DNA from: DAOUAE01 sp034433795 | Lineage (GTDB): Bacteria; Chloroflexota; UBA6077; FW602-bin22; DAOUAE01 | DNA: 29,124 bases | Reading direction: 5' to 3' | Assembly: GCA_034433795.1 (NCBI GenBank) | Contig: DAOUAE010000072.1 | Location: forward strand, 1-29,124 | In this document: in pieces, positions 1-7,227 of the stretch | How the letters are laid out: the number at the start of each line of letters is the position of its first letter | How positions within the stretch are numbered: the first letter of the stretch is position 1 | Position numbers and translations under genes: made by a program | The notes under the pieces: generated by a model | Told to the model about the DNA's origin: nothing | Seen by the model: the letters and a program-made list of their open reading frames with translations, nothing else | Database searches by the model: none

Positions 1-734
1 CGCGGCAAGGGAAGCCGGTCGGTGTGGACCTGGGACTTGGGGCGTTCCTGGTGCTGTCGGACGGAACACGGGTGGACGCGCCCCAGCCGCTCCGGAGGGC
101 GCTGCGGCTTTTGCGCCGCCGGTCAAAGCACCTTTCCCGGAAGCGAAAGGGGTCGCGGAATGCGGCCAGAGCCGCCCTGCGGCTGGCCCGGCTGCACCGC
201 CAGGTGCGGAACATCCGCCGGGACTTTCTGCATAAGGTCACCACGGGGCTGGCGAAAACCAAGGAGGGAGCGCAAGGTTTCGATGGGCAGTCGCTCACGG
301 TCATCGTGGTGGAGGACCTGGGGGTGCGGGGGATGATGCGGAACGGGCACCTTTCCCGGTCGGTGGCCGATGCGGGCTGGGGCCTTTTCCGGCGGCTGCT
401 GGCGTACACGTGCTGCTGGGAGGGGGCCCGGCTGATTGTGGCGCCGCGGGATTTCCCCTCGACCCGGCGGTGCTCGGCGTGCGGGTGGGTGGGGCCGCGG
501 CTTCCGCTGTCCTGCCGGGTCTTTCGGTGCGCGGCGTGCGGGCTGATGCTGGACCGGGAACTGAATGCGGCGCGGAATCTGGAACACTACGGGCTGGCCG
601 TCCTGAGCGGCCCTACCGGGAGTTCCTCGGGAAGTCACGCCTGTGGAGATTCCTCTGGCGGCGGAACGGGCGACGGCTACGCCCGGTCTACGAGTCATGA
701 GTCGTTGAAGCAGGAAGTGGCCGGTCATCTCTGA
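1..734 (+). CDS. tnpB: IS605-family TnpB RNA-guided nuclease, C-terminal part
   Basis: The gene runs in from before the window; its frame is open from base 3. What remains is the RuvC core and zinc finger of a TnpB (OrfB) protein. TnpB is an RNA-guided DNA nuclease that helps IS200/IS605 elements persist. Visible residues: RuvC-I Asp in GVDLGLGAF near the window start, RuvC-II Glu in VIVVEDLGVRGMM, a four-Cys zinc ribbon (CSACG and CAACG), and RuvC-III Asp in LMLDRELNAARN. All three catalytic acids are present, so this copy may be functional if its N-terminus is intact. The C-terminus after about the LEHYG motif is a low-complexity Gly/Ser tail. In this family the 3' end of tnpB overlaps the guide (omega) RNA. 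The TGA stop lies inside the hairpin at 724-759, which would be the right end of the element. Confidence 0.9.
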   Translation, partial: RQGKPVGVDLGLGAFLVLSDGTRVDAPQPLRRALRLLRRRSKHLSRKRKGSRNAARAALRLARLHRQVRNIRRDFLHKVTTGLAKTKEGAQGFDGQSLTVIVVEDLGVRGMMRNGHLSRSVADAGWGLFRRLLAYTCCWEGARLIVAPRDFPSTRRCSACGWVGPRLPLSCRVFRCAACGLMLDRELNAARNLEHYGLAVLSGPTGSSSGSHACGDSSGGGTGDGYARSTSHESLKQEVAGHL

Positions 735-759
735 CACCCGTCCGGGTGTCAGAGATGAC
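724..759. repeat. Perfect 16-bp hairpin at the tnpB 3' end (likely IS right end)
   Basis: Bases 724-739 pair perfectly with 744-759 around the 4-base loop GTCC. The tnpB stop codon is inside the left arm. IS200/IS605 elements carry such subterminal hairpins as the binding site of TnpA and as the 3' part of the omega RNA. It also contains the stop codon of the convergent vapC gene, so it could act as a terminator in both directions, although no U-run follows. Confidence 0.75.
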
Positions 760-1114
760 GATGTGTCACGGAACGGTTTGAGGTGGCCAGGATAAGGCCC
801 AGGGTGCGGGCCTGGGCCCCCTGGAGCAGATCCGGCAGGGGCAGCCGCCGGCCCCGGGCCGAAAGGTCGGCGTAGGTCTCGCCGGCCAGGGCGGCCGCCC
901 CGAACTCAAGGGGCGCAAAATCGAAGGCTTTCAGGTCCTCGCGCCGCCGGTCCCGCAGCCCCGGCGCTGTCCCGGCCAGCACCTCTGCCACCGTCACCGG
1001 CGAGAGGACCAGCCGGGCACCGGCTGCGGCCCGGGCCGCAAGCCAGCGCGTGACGGCGGGATGCCCCCGGAGCCAGTCAATGATAACGGTGCTGTCCAGA
1101 AGGTAGCCGTTCAT
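749..1114 (-). CDS. vapC: VapC-type PIN-domain toxin, C-terminus replaced
   Basis: PIN-domain ribonucleases of the VapC family cleave RNA (often tRNA) when their antitoxin is lost. The start was set at the ATG at 1114 because it overlaps the vapB stop as ATGA. The protein is then 121 residues. The first catalytic Asp is D7 (YLLDSTVIID), the Glu is E44 (VAEVLAG) and the third acid is probably D95 (LPLPDLL). The family normally ends with a T-x-N-x-x-D-F-like motif carrying a further Asp. Here the sequence reads ATSNRSVTHRHL and stops inside the hairpin of the neighbouring IS605-type element. The simplest reading is that the element inserted in the last codons and replaced the C-terminus, which may have weakened or killed the toxin. 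The PIN assignment is firm; loss of activity is inference. Confidence 0.82.
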   Translation of the reverse strand: MNGYLLDSTVIIDWLRGHPAVTRWLAARAAAGARLVLSPVTVAEVLAGTAPGLRDRRREDLKAFDFAPLEFGAAALAGETYADLSARGRRLPLPDLLQGAQARTLGLILATSNRSVTHRHL

Positions 1115-1368
1115 CGGGGCCGCTCCCACGTGGACCGGAAGGCCCGCACCCAGGCGTCGGCCGCCTCCGGCGAGCCCCAGTAAGCGGCCTCTTCCGGCGA
1201 AAGGCTGGCCGCCCCCGCGGCGATGGTCCGCAGGAGCCGACGCCGGCGCAGGTACTCCTTAAGAGCCCCGGCAACGACCGCGCTGCGGGAGCGGCCCTCA
1301 GCCGCCTCCCGGTCCAGGGCCTCCAGAAGCGCCGGGTCCAGCCGCACATGCACCAGCACGCCCTTCAA
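1111..1368 (-). CDS. vapB: VapB-type ribbon-helix-helix antitoxin
   Basis: An 85-residue protein directly upstream of the PIN toxin, overlapping it by 4 bases (ATGA). The N-terminal stretch (VLVHVRLDPALLEALDREA, then a Ser/Arg-rich turn and a helix) matches a CopG/RHH DNA-binding fold. The C-terminal part (after about residue 45, with SPEEAAYWGSPEAADAW) would wrap the toxin. I chose the TTG at 1368 as start because a near-perfect Shine-Dalgarno (AAGGAGG) lies 7 bases before it; the frame is open further upstream but without a ribosome site. Antitoxins of this type repress their own operon. Candidate operator repeats lie directly upstream at 1369-1413. Confidence 0.8.
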   Translation of the reverse strand: MKGVLVHVRLDPALLEALDREAAEGRSRSAVVAGALKEYLRRRRLLRTIAAGAASLSPEEAAYWGSPEAADAWVRAFRSTWERPR

Positions 1369-1413
1369 TGTATCACCTCCTTGGAGCATCTAGTTGTATC
1401 ATAGCGTGTATCA
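1369..1413 (-). promoter_or_regulatory. vapBC leader with three TGTATCA repeats
   Basis: The heptamer TGTATCA (plus-strand sense) occurs at 1369-1375, 1395-1401 and 1407-1413. The last two starts are 12 bases apart, close to one helical turn. A minus-strand TATGAT (good -10 box) at 1398-1403 overlaps the middle repeat, so a bound repressor would block polymerase. RHH antitoxins bind short direct or inverted repeats of this kind. No convincing -35 box was seen. Confidence 0.5.
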
Positions 1414-1618
1414 GCGCCAGGGTGCGAGGTCCGATCCAGGCGGTTGGGGGGGCACTCGTAGACGGTGGGGATCTCGTCGGTGCGGGCATCGGCGGCTGGG
1501 GTCCAGACCGTCCTTTCGGCGATAATGACCGCCTGGATGTCCCGAAGGCCCGGGTGGGTAGCGGTGCTCCTGACTACAGTTTCCTTCCCATCGTGTTCGT
1601 GGTCTGCTGGCGTGGGCG

Positions 1619-2903
1619 GTGAGGCCGAGGGCGCGCGCCACCGGTGGGGGTGACCGGGCCAAGCTCCGGGCGGCGCCGCTGCTCGACCCGGCGGGCAACC
1701 TCCTTCGTCCCCCCTTTCGGCGCGCTGTGGCCCAGCGCCATGCGCTGGACTCCCTCCGGGGGCTGCGGGCCGAGGACGCGGGCGACCGCCACCCCCGCGG
1801 CCTCCAGCGGGTGCGCGACCGCTCCGCCGGGGAGGCCGACGCCGCGCGCGATGACCTCCGCCGGTGGATCGTCCGCGCGCTGGGCGACCCGGCCGGGGTG
1901 CTGGTCATCGACGAGACCAGCTTTCCCAAACAGGGACGGCATTCGGTCGGCGTGGCCCGCCAGTCCTGCGGGACGTTGGGCACGATCGCCACTTGCCCGG
2001 TGGGGGTCTTCCGCGGCTCTGCCAGTCCCGCGGGCCACGCGCGGAGCGACCGGGCGCTCTGCGCGCCCCAGGTGAGGTTCGCCGACCCTGACCGGTGTCG
2101 GACGGTGGGCATCCCCACCACGGTCGGCTTCCGCCCCAAGCCACACCTGGCTCTCGACCTGATGGAACGGGCGCTGGAGGCTGGCGTGCCGGCCCGCTGG
2201 GTGGTCGCCGATGAAGTCTATGGGAGCGACGGGACGCTGCGGCGGGCGCTGGCGGAGCGGGGGCAAGTGTCCGTCCTGGCGGTCCACCGCACCGAGACGA
2301 CGACGCGGTGGCCCCCAGGCGGGCTGCCGCGCCAGGTGGCGGTCGCAGCCCTCGCCCCAGCGGTTCCCCCGGACGGCGGGCCGCGGCGCAGCGGCGACGG
2401 TGCCCAGGGGCCCCGGGGGTACGACTGGGTGCTCGTCCCCCTGCGGCCGGCGCTGCGGGCTGGGTGCACGCCGGGCTTTTGCGGCGGCCTCCCGAGCGGA
2501 CCGACGAGCTGGCCTCCTTCCTCGTCTCCGCGCCGCGGGAGGAGGTCGTCCGTGCGGCAGGAACGCGCGGGACGATCGCGGAGGTGTTCCCGCGCGCCAA
2601 GGGGCAGGTGGGGCTGGACCACGACGCGGTCCGCAGTTGGCACGGCTGGTACCGGCCTATCACCCGCGCCCTGCTGGCGCTGGCGGCCTTGGCGATTGGG
2701 GCCGCCAAAAGGGGGGAACCACCTGTCCTCAGCACATCCCCCTCACCGTCCCGGAAATCCGTCGGCTCCTCGTCCGGCTTCTCTGGACGGCGACGCGGGC
2801 GCCCGAGAGCATCCTCGCCTGGTCCCGCTGGCGTCGGCGCCATCAGAAAATCGCCCAGGCGTGTCATCGCCGGCGCCGCCTGAGACGTAAAGGGGAACTG
2901 TAA
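1619..2903 (+). pseudogene. IS701-family DDE transposase, frameshifted
   Basis: The middle matches IS701-type (DDE_5) transposases: VLVIDETSF followed by GRHSVGVARQSCGT carries the first Asp, and WVVADEVYG the second. The catalytic Glu region (TIAEVFPRAKGQVGLD) is in a different frame, so a frameshift lies near 2460. The C-terminal end (HIPLTVPEIRRLL to the stop at 2901-2903) is in a third frame, with the shift near the A4G6 run at 2707-2716. The N-terminal 70 or so residues are also poorly conserved. The element is therefore dead unless the shifts are sequencing errors. No clear terminal inverted repeats were found, and nothing recognisable lies in 1414-1618 apart from a short open minus-strand frame. 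Confidence 0.82.
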
Positions 2904-2973
2904 TACTACTTGAACCGAGAGAACCAGGCAACTTGTCAAGGCTCTGGCGAAAACCTGTGCGCTCCTGTTTCTG

Positions 2974-2993
2974 GCCCTCGGATTTTCGAGGGC
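2974..2993. repeat. Small hairpin in the gap after the IS701 remnant
   Basis: GCCCTCG at 2974-2980 pairs with CGAGGGC at 2987-2993 around the loop GATTTT. It lies in the 2904-3111 gap, which holds no gene that I can see. It could be part of the transposon end or a weak terminator. Confidence 0.4.
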
Positions 2994-3060
2994 ACTTCCT
3001 CTTGGAGCGTCGGTGCCCCCTGTTAAACCCAGACCCTTACCCAAGATTCCTTATGCTACC

Positions 3061-3090
3061 GACCTTCGCCGGCCATGGCGCGATTGAAAC
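3061..3090 (-). repeat. Lone CRISPR-repeat-like 30-mer
   Basis: Read on the minus strand, this 30-mer starts GTTTCAATC and ends AAGGTC, with a short internal dyad (CGCC/GGCG). Many CRISPR repeats begin GTTTCAATC, and the two repeats at 11396-11493 do so too and end AGGNC. No second copy is found 60-75 bases away on either side, so this is at best a single orphan unit. It abuts the degraded 3' end of the helicase pseudogene. Confidence 0.3.
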
Positions 3091-3111
3091 TCACGTTGGG
3101 GTCGTCTTCGC

Positions 3112-4579
3112 TCAGAGGGCAATATCCCAGTTCTCGGTCTCCCGGCGCTCCCGACGGCGGCAGTAGAAGGTGTGCGTGTACGTGCGCAAGGTCGCGGTCA
3201 CGGTCTCCTGCCGGCGGCGTTCGACGAAGGTTCGGGGGCGGACGATGGCCGCGTCGGCGATGAGGGTGTAGGTGATTGCGCGTATCAGTTGCCGCGGGGT
3301 TTCCAGCTGGAGGATCAGGTTGCTCCACCCCTTGCGCGCCTTGTCGTCCAGAAGGTCCAGGTAGGCCTGTTTCCAGTCCACCAGCGCCAGGCTTTCGTCT
3401 GGTATGCGCCGCTCAGCGCCGGTTTGCACGGTGGCGGTCTGCAGGCCTCGGGCCGTGCTCTCCAGCGCCTGCACCCGGACCGAGAGGTCCACGCGGACCG
3501 TGATGGCTTCCTCCCTTTCCAGCGCAAACCAGGCATGCTCGTGGAACGCTTTCTTCTCTGGCACACGCGGCACCACCAGGGGCCTTTTGAGGGCCGGTTC
3601 GTTGATCCGGATGAAAAGCGCTAACTCGATGACCGGCTCGGTCTCCACCCCCTCGCGCTCCGGGTACTCGCGGAACTGGGCCATGTAGGTGGCCCGCACG
3701 GCGAAGATGTTGAGCGTTTCCCGGAGCTTGATGTGTTGGGGATGCTCGCCCGGGAGCGCCGCGCGGCGCTTGAGGCTCAGGTCTTTGCCCTTCAGGCGCA
3801 CACCGCGGCCGAACAGCGGGATGATCTGGGAGCCCTCCTGCTTGCCGATGTCCAAAAGCCCCATGGCGGACACGCGCCAGGAGTTCCACCCCTGATCGTC
3901 ATCTCCGGCGCTTGTTCTTCGGCCAGTTTCTTGAAGGCCGCGGTATCCCCAATGTCGGTGAGGCCGAAGTACTCGGCCGCGCCGGCGGCCTTGAGCCCAC
4001 GCTCGCCCTGGCTGCCGCGGATATCGGCCAGAGGCCGCCGCCCGATGGCACATGGAAGACGCGTTGGAGGCTGTTGGTGGACAGCGTCTGGGCGTCCAGG
4101 CCGCGTTCTTTCCGGGACGGAAGGCGTCTCAGGAACACGTCCGACCCATTGGGCGCTCGCCGACAAAAGCGTTCAATGCGGCCAGCAACTGGGCCGGGCG
4201 ATGAAACAGGCGGTCGAGCACGATCGCCGTGTACGGGGCGGCCAGGTGCTGAAAAATAGCGAAGGCGAAAGGGCTCCGGCCGGGTGGTGATTCAGGCGCT
4301 CCAGGTGCATGCGGATGTTTTCCTCGTAGCGGGCCAGGTCCTCTTCGGGGATGCGCACGGTGCTCCCGCGGGCCCGCAGGTGGTGGGAGAGGTGGCTGCG
4401 CCTCCGACGGGCGCAGCCCTCGGCCACGTCTTTGCAGTCTTCCAGCAGGGCCTTGGTGCTCTCGCAGCCGACGAGGCTGTTCAGCCAGGCCGGGAGGACC
4501 AGGCGGTGTTCCCGTTTGGTGTATTCCTGGAGGCCGTTCCGGTTCGTCCGGGATGAGGCGGTGCGGTTTCGGCGGGGCA

Positions 4580-4580
<1 letters not shown>
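3112..4580 (-). pseudogene. DEAD/DEAH helicase-like gene (type III restriction-like), collapsed
   Basis: Pieces of one large protein can be followed in order on the minus strand. The N-terminus starts at the ATG at 4580 (YTKREHRLVLPAWLNSL, then RARGSTVRIPEEDLARYEEN). Next come LSTNSLQRVFHVPSGGG and LADIRGSQGERGLKAAGA, and then GWNSWRVSAMGLLDIGKQ with SQIIPLFGRGVRLKGKDL and about 230 further residues to a stop at 3112. The last blocks match the C-terminal helicase domain (motif VI Q-x-x-G-R-x-x-R type) of type III restriction-like DEAD helicases. The pieces lie in at least four changing frames. The Walker A and DEAD box region is absent, so a large internal deletion has occurred. The ATG overlaps the hepT stop by one base (TGATG), so it was the third gene of the mntA-hepT operon. 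It cannot be functional. Confidence 0.75.
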
Positions 4581-4907
<327 letters not shown>

Positions 4908-4921
<14 letters not shown>

Positions 4922-5222
4922 ACACACGCTCCAGATGGCTCAGAATGTGCTTCCGGCGAATATAGTTCTTGCTTTGCTCCACCAGTCGCCGTTCCACCAG
5001 ATCCACCTTGCGCCCGAAAATGGCTTCCAGTTCGCGAATCATCTGGAGCCAATCCCGGAACGACCAGGTTGCGCCAGGCTCAAAGACCACCAGCACATCC
5101 ACATCGCTGCCCGGGCGGAAATCTTCGCGCAGGGCGGAGCCGAAAATGGAGAGTTCCTGGATGCGCCAGCGCCGGCAAAATGCTTCCAGGGCTTCCCGGG
5201 AAAAGTCAATCCGCAGCGGCAT
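4908..5222 (-). CDS. mntA: MntA-like minimal nucleotidyltransferase antitoxin
   Basis: A 104-residue protein with the nucleotidyltransferase signature GSx10DxD: G28-S29 in IFGSALRED, then D40 and D42 in SDVDVLVVF, with a third acid in KVDLVERR. Family members transfer AMP from ATP to the tyrosine of the HepT RX4HXY motif and so act as the antitoxin. It is the first gene of the minus-strand operon. The ATG at 5222 has a good purine-rich ribosome site (GGGAGGGG) upstream. The sequence between it and the IS605-type element (5223-5316) must hold its promoter; I see no strong boxes there. Confidence 0.9.
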
Positions 5223-5316
5223 CGTTACCCCTCCCGTCCAAACAGCCGCGCTTTGAAGAGGCCATCCAGCGAGCGCGCCGGGGATGGTGGAATCCCTGAC
5301 CTGGGGACGTCAACGA

Positions 5317-5336
5317 CCGTCGGCTAAAGCCGACGG
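5317..5336. repeat. IS605 end hairpin, copy 1 (tnpB-distal)
   Basis: CCGTCGGCT at 5317-5325 pairs with AGCCGACGG at 5328-5336 around the loop AA. The tnpB stop codon is in this hairpin, as expected for the right end and the omega-RNA scaffold. Confidence 0.75.
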
Positions 5337-6472
5337 CTTGCCGTGGCGCCATGGAGGGAGCCATGCCACCCGACAAGAGAGAGCGCAAGGTGGTAATTGG
5401 CAGTCGCTCTAGGCCGGTTGACGGCGGCCCTGGCGGCGATGTTTATATCGCTGCCACGCGGTCGGCGTGGTCGGAGAAGCCACACGACCGGCAGACAAAT
5501 TCCGACTGAGATTTCCTGTTGCGCTTGTCGATATGTCCGCAGACCGGGCACGTTCGCGAGGTGTTCTGCGGGTCGACAAAGACCACAGGCACGCCCGCAC
5601 GGGCGGCTTTGTACTGGAGAAAGGACTGCAGCTGCGCGTAGGGCCACGCATGGTGGAGAAATCTCCGTGCCCGGGAAACCGTTGTCCTGCCGCGCATGCC
5701 TTTCAGATTCTCCAGAGCAATCCCTTTGGGCTTTCTCCACCAGTCGCTTGGCGATGGTGTGATTGGTGGTGCGGGCGAAGTTCCGCTCTTTGCGGGCCAG
5801 CTTCCGCAGATGCCGCCGGGCGGACTGAGTACCCCGCTTCTGGAGGCGTCTCCGGAGCCGGGCAGAGCGCAGACGGGCCCGCGTGAGGACTTCGCCGGAG
5901 AAGCGCTCGCCCGTGCTGTCCGTGGCCAGGTTGGCCTGGCCGAGGTCCACGCCGAGAACGCCTTCGGGCTCTCTGGCTTCGGGGTCGTCCACCGCGCAGA
6001 CCACCGCCAGGAAGAACTTTCCCCGGCGCGTGAAGAGCCAGGAGGTGAGCTCTCTGACCGGATGCCGGAGAAGGCGGAGCTGGGGCTCTCCGGCGGCGAA
6101 CGGTATCGCGAGGCGTCCTTTGAGGGTGGAGAGGGACGCCAGGCGCTTCTCCACCTTCAGACGGAGGACGCGGCCGTCGTCGCGTACGGCGCCCACCTCC
6201 CGGAAGGTGCGCACGGCTTTTCGTTCCCCCTTCGCTCTGTAGGCGTCCACCACCTTGCTGATCACGTGGACGGCAAGCTGGGCGGGGAGGCCAAAGCGCG
6301 CCCGTATCTCCCGGTAGACCAGGGTGTGGAGGGTCTTCCGGCCAAAGGCCCGCTGTTCGAAGGCCACTTGAGAGGCATAATTGCAGGCCGAGTTTACGGC
6401 CCGGATGGTGTCCAGGAGAGCGTGCGTTTGTGTCTCGTCCGGGAGGAGCCGGATCACCGCCGTCAGTCGCAT
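5324..6472 (-). pseudogene. tnpB: IS605-family TnpB with two frameshifts
   Basis: The N-terminal half reads well from the ATG at 6472 (MRLTAVIRLLPDETQTHALL) through the RuvC-I Asp in GVLGVDLGQANLATD to LVEKAQ. A one-base insertion near 5725 then shifts the frame. The RuvC-II Glu (GIALENLKGM) and the zinc ribbon (CPVCGH, CRSCGFSDHADR) continue in another frame. A second shift, apparently a two-base insertion in the ATATAA run near 5440, throws the end (NIAARAAVNRP) back into the first frame. Every catalytic residue of TnpB is still encoded, but no single protein contains them. It is a recent wreck, or the shifts are sequencing errors. Confidence 0.85.
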
Positions 6473-6531
6473 GCTGCTCAACCTGTTGAAAGTCTACCAC
6501 ACGAGAAAGGAGGTGTCGAGGGCGCATTCCT

Positions 6532-6551
6532 CTGTCGGCTGAAGCCGACAG
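6532..6551. repeat. IS605 end hairpin, copy 2 (tnpB-proximal)
   Basis: CTGTCGGCT at 6532-6540 pairs with AGCCGACAG at 6543-6551 around the loop GA. It has the same core as the hairpin at 5317-5336 and lies about 60 bases before the tnpB start. A separate dyad, CGGCCGC/GCGGCCG at 6580-6600, lies between this end and the next gene and may belong to the leader of the DUF2997 operon. Confidence 0.7.
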
Positions 6552-6628
6552 TCTCCTGCGCCCGTTTTCTAAGAGTCGCCGGCCGCGCTCCTGGCGGCCG
6601 AACCACCACAGAGAGAGGACTGAGGAGG

Positions 6629-6826
6629 ATGATGGGAGAGGAACTGGTCATCCGGATTCACCCCGACGGGACGGTGGAGGCGGAGGTGGAGGGGGCCTGC
6701 GGGCCCGGCTGCGCCGGGCTCCTGGAGCCCTTTGACCGGGCGCTGGGCGCCGTGCGGGAACGGCGCCGCAAGCCGGAATATTACCGGCAGGGCGTCCGTC
6801 CCCGGCTGCGAGAGGGGGGACGATGA
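6629..6826 (+). CDS. DUF2997 family protein
   Basis: A 65-residue protein that opens with ELVIRIHPDGTVEAEVEGA. It has a central Cys/Gly pair (GACGPGCAGL) and ends KPEYYRQG. The pattern of short beta strands, a conserved small-residue turn, a helix and a terminal K-P-E-Y-Y matches DUF2997, a family of unknown function often found in operons with AAA+ ATPases or DUF1257 proteins. Two adjacent ATG codons (6629, 6632) follow GAGGAGG; the second has the better spacing. The stop overlaps the next ATG (ATGA), so this is the first gene of a three-gene operon. Biochemical function unknown. Confidence 0.75.
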   Translation: MMGEELVIRIHPDGTVEAEVEGACGPGCAGLLEPFDRALGAVRERRRKPEYYRQGVRPRLREGGR

Positions 6827-7227
6827 TTCTCCTTCTCCGGCCGGACGGGCGGGTGGAGGCCATCGCCCACCCGGAGGCGGACCGGGCGCTCGAGGCCGCC
6901 CTGGGGACGGTGGTGGCGGCCCGGCGGACGGGGTGGGTGGAGCCGGCGGGGTGGTCCCGCGGGGTCTTTCGCCTGCTGCGGGGGCGTCTTGTGGGCCGGT
7001 GGGCGTGGGCCCGGGCGCTCTCCCGCCGGCTGCCGGGGCCCTGGCAGGTGCGCCTGACCGACGGGCGCCTCCTCGGCCCGTTCCCCTCCCGTGCGGAGGC
7101 CGTCGCGGCCGAGGAAGAGGCCGGTCTGCTGCCGGCGCTTCTTCCGGGCGGGCCGCCGGCCCCGCCTGCCTGGTATATTTTCCCCGTCACGGAGGGAGAC
7201 GATGGACCGGCCCACCGATGCGTTTGA
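6823..7227 (+). CDS. Protein of unknown function in the DUF2997 operon
   Basis: A 134-residue protein that I do not recognise. It begins MILLLRPDGRVEAIAHPEADRA, which echoes the I-x-P-D-G-x-V-E-A start of the DUF2997 neighbour and may be a related fold. It then has a basic, Trp-rich centre (GWVEPAGWSRGVFRLLRG) and a second strand-rich part (WQVRLTDGRLLGPFPSRAEA). No signal peptide or membrane segment is seen. It overlaps the upstream gene by 4 bases and the downstream gene by 26, so the three are almost certainly translated from one message. Codon use matches both neighbours. Its role must be judged from the coiled-coil nuclease-like partner. Confidence 0.7.
   Translation: MILLLRPDGRVEAIAHPEADRALEAALGTVVAARRTGWVEPAGWSRGVFRLLRGRLVGRWAWARALSRRLPGPWQVRLTDGRLLGPFPSRAEAVAAEEEAGLLPALLPGGPPAPPAWYIFPVTEGDDGPAHRCV

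Larger units (their letters stand above)
5317..6551 (-). mobile_element. IS605-family element with matching end hairpins
   Basis: A tnpB reading frame is bracketed by two related hairpins, 5317-5336 downstream and 6532-6551 upstream (gene sense). Both stems contain the core GTCGGCT/AGCCGAC with a two-base loop. IS200/IS605 elements have subterminal hairpins instead of terminal inverted repeats, so the outer limits are approximate. No tnpA (HUH transposase) is present, as in many IS1341-type solo-tnpB elements that move in trans. Confidence 0.7.

Noticed and set aside
2933..3166. Small plus-strand frame in the gap after the IS701 relic
   Set aside because: No similarity to any family, no ribosome site, and it runs into the 3' end of the helicase pseudogene.
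5696..6628. Long upstream extension of the DUF2997 reading frame
   Set aside because: It is the antisense reading of tnpB; the real start follows a good ribosome site at 6629.
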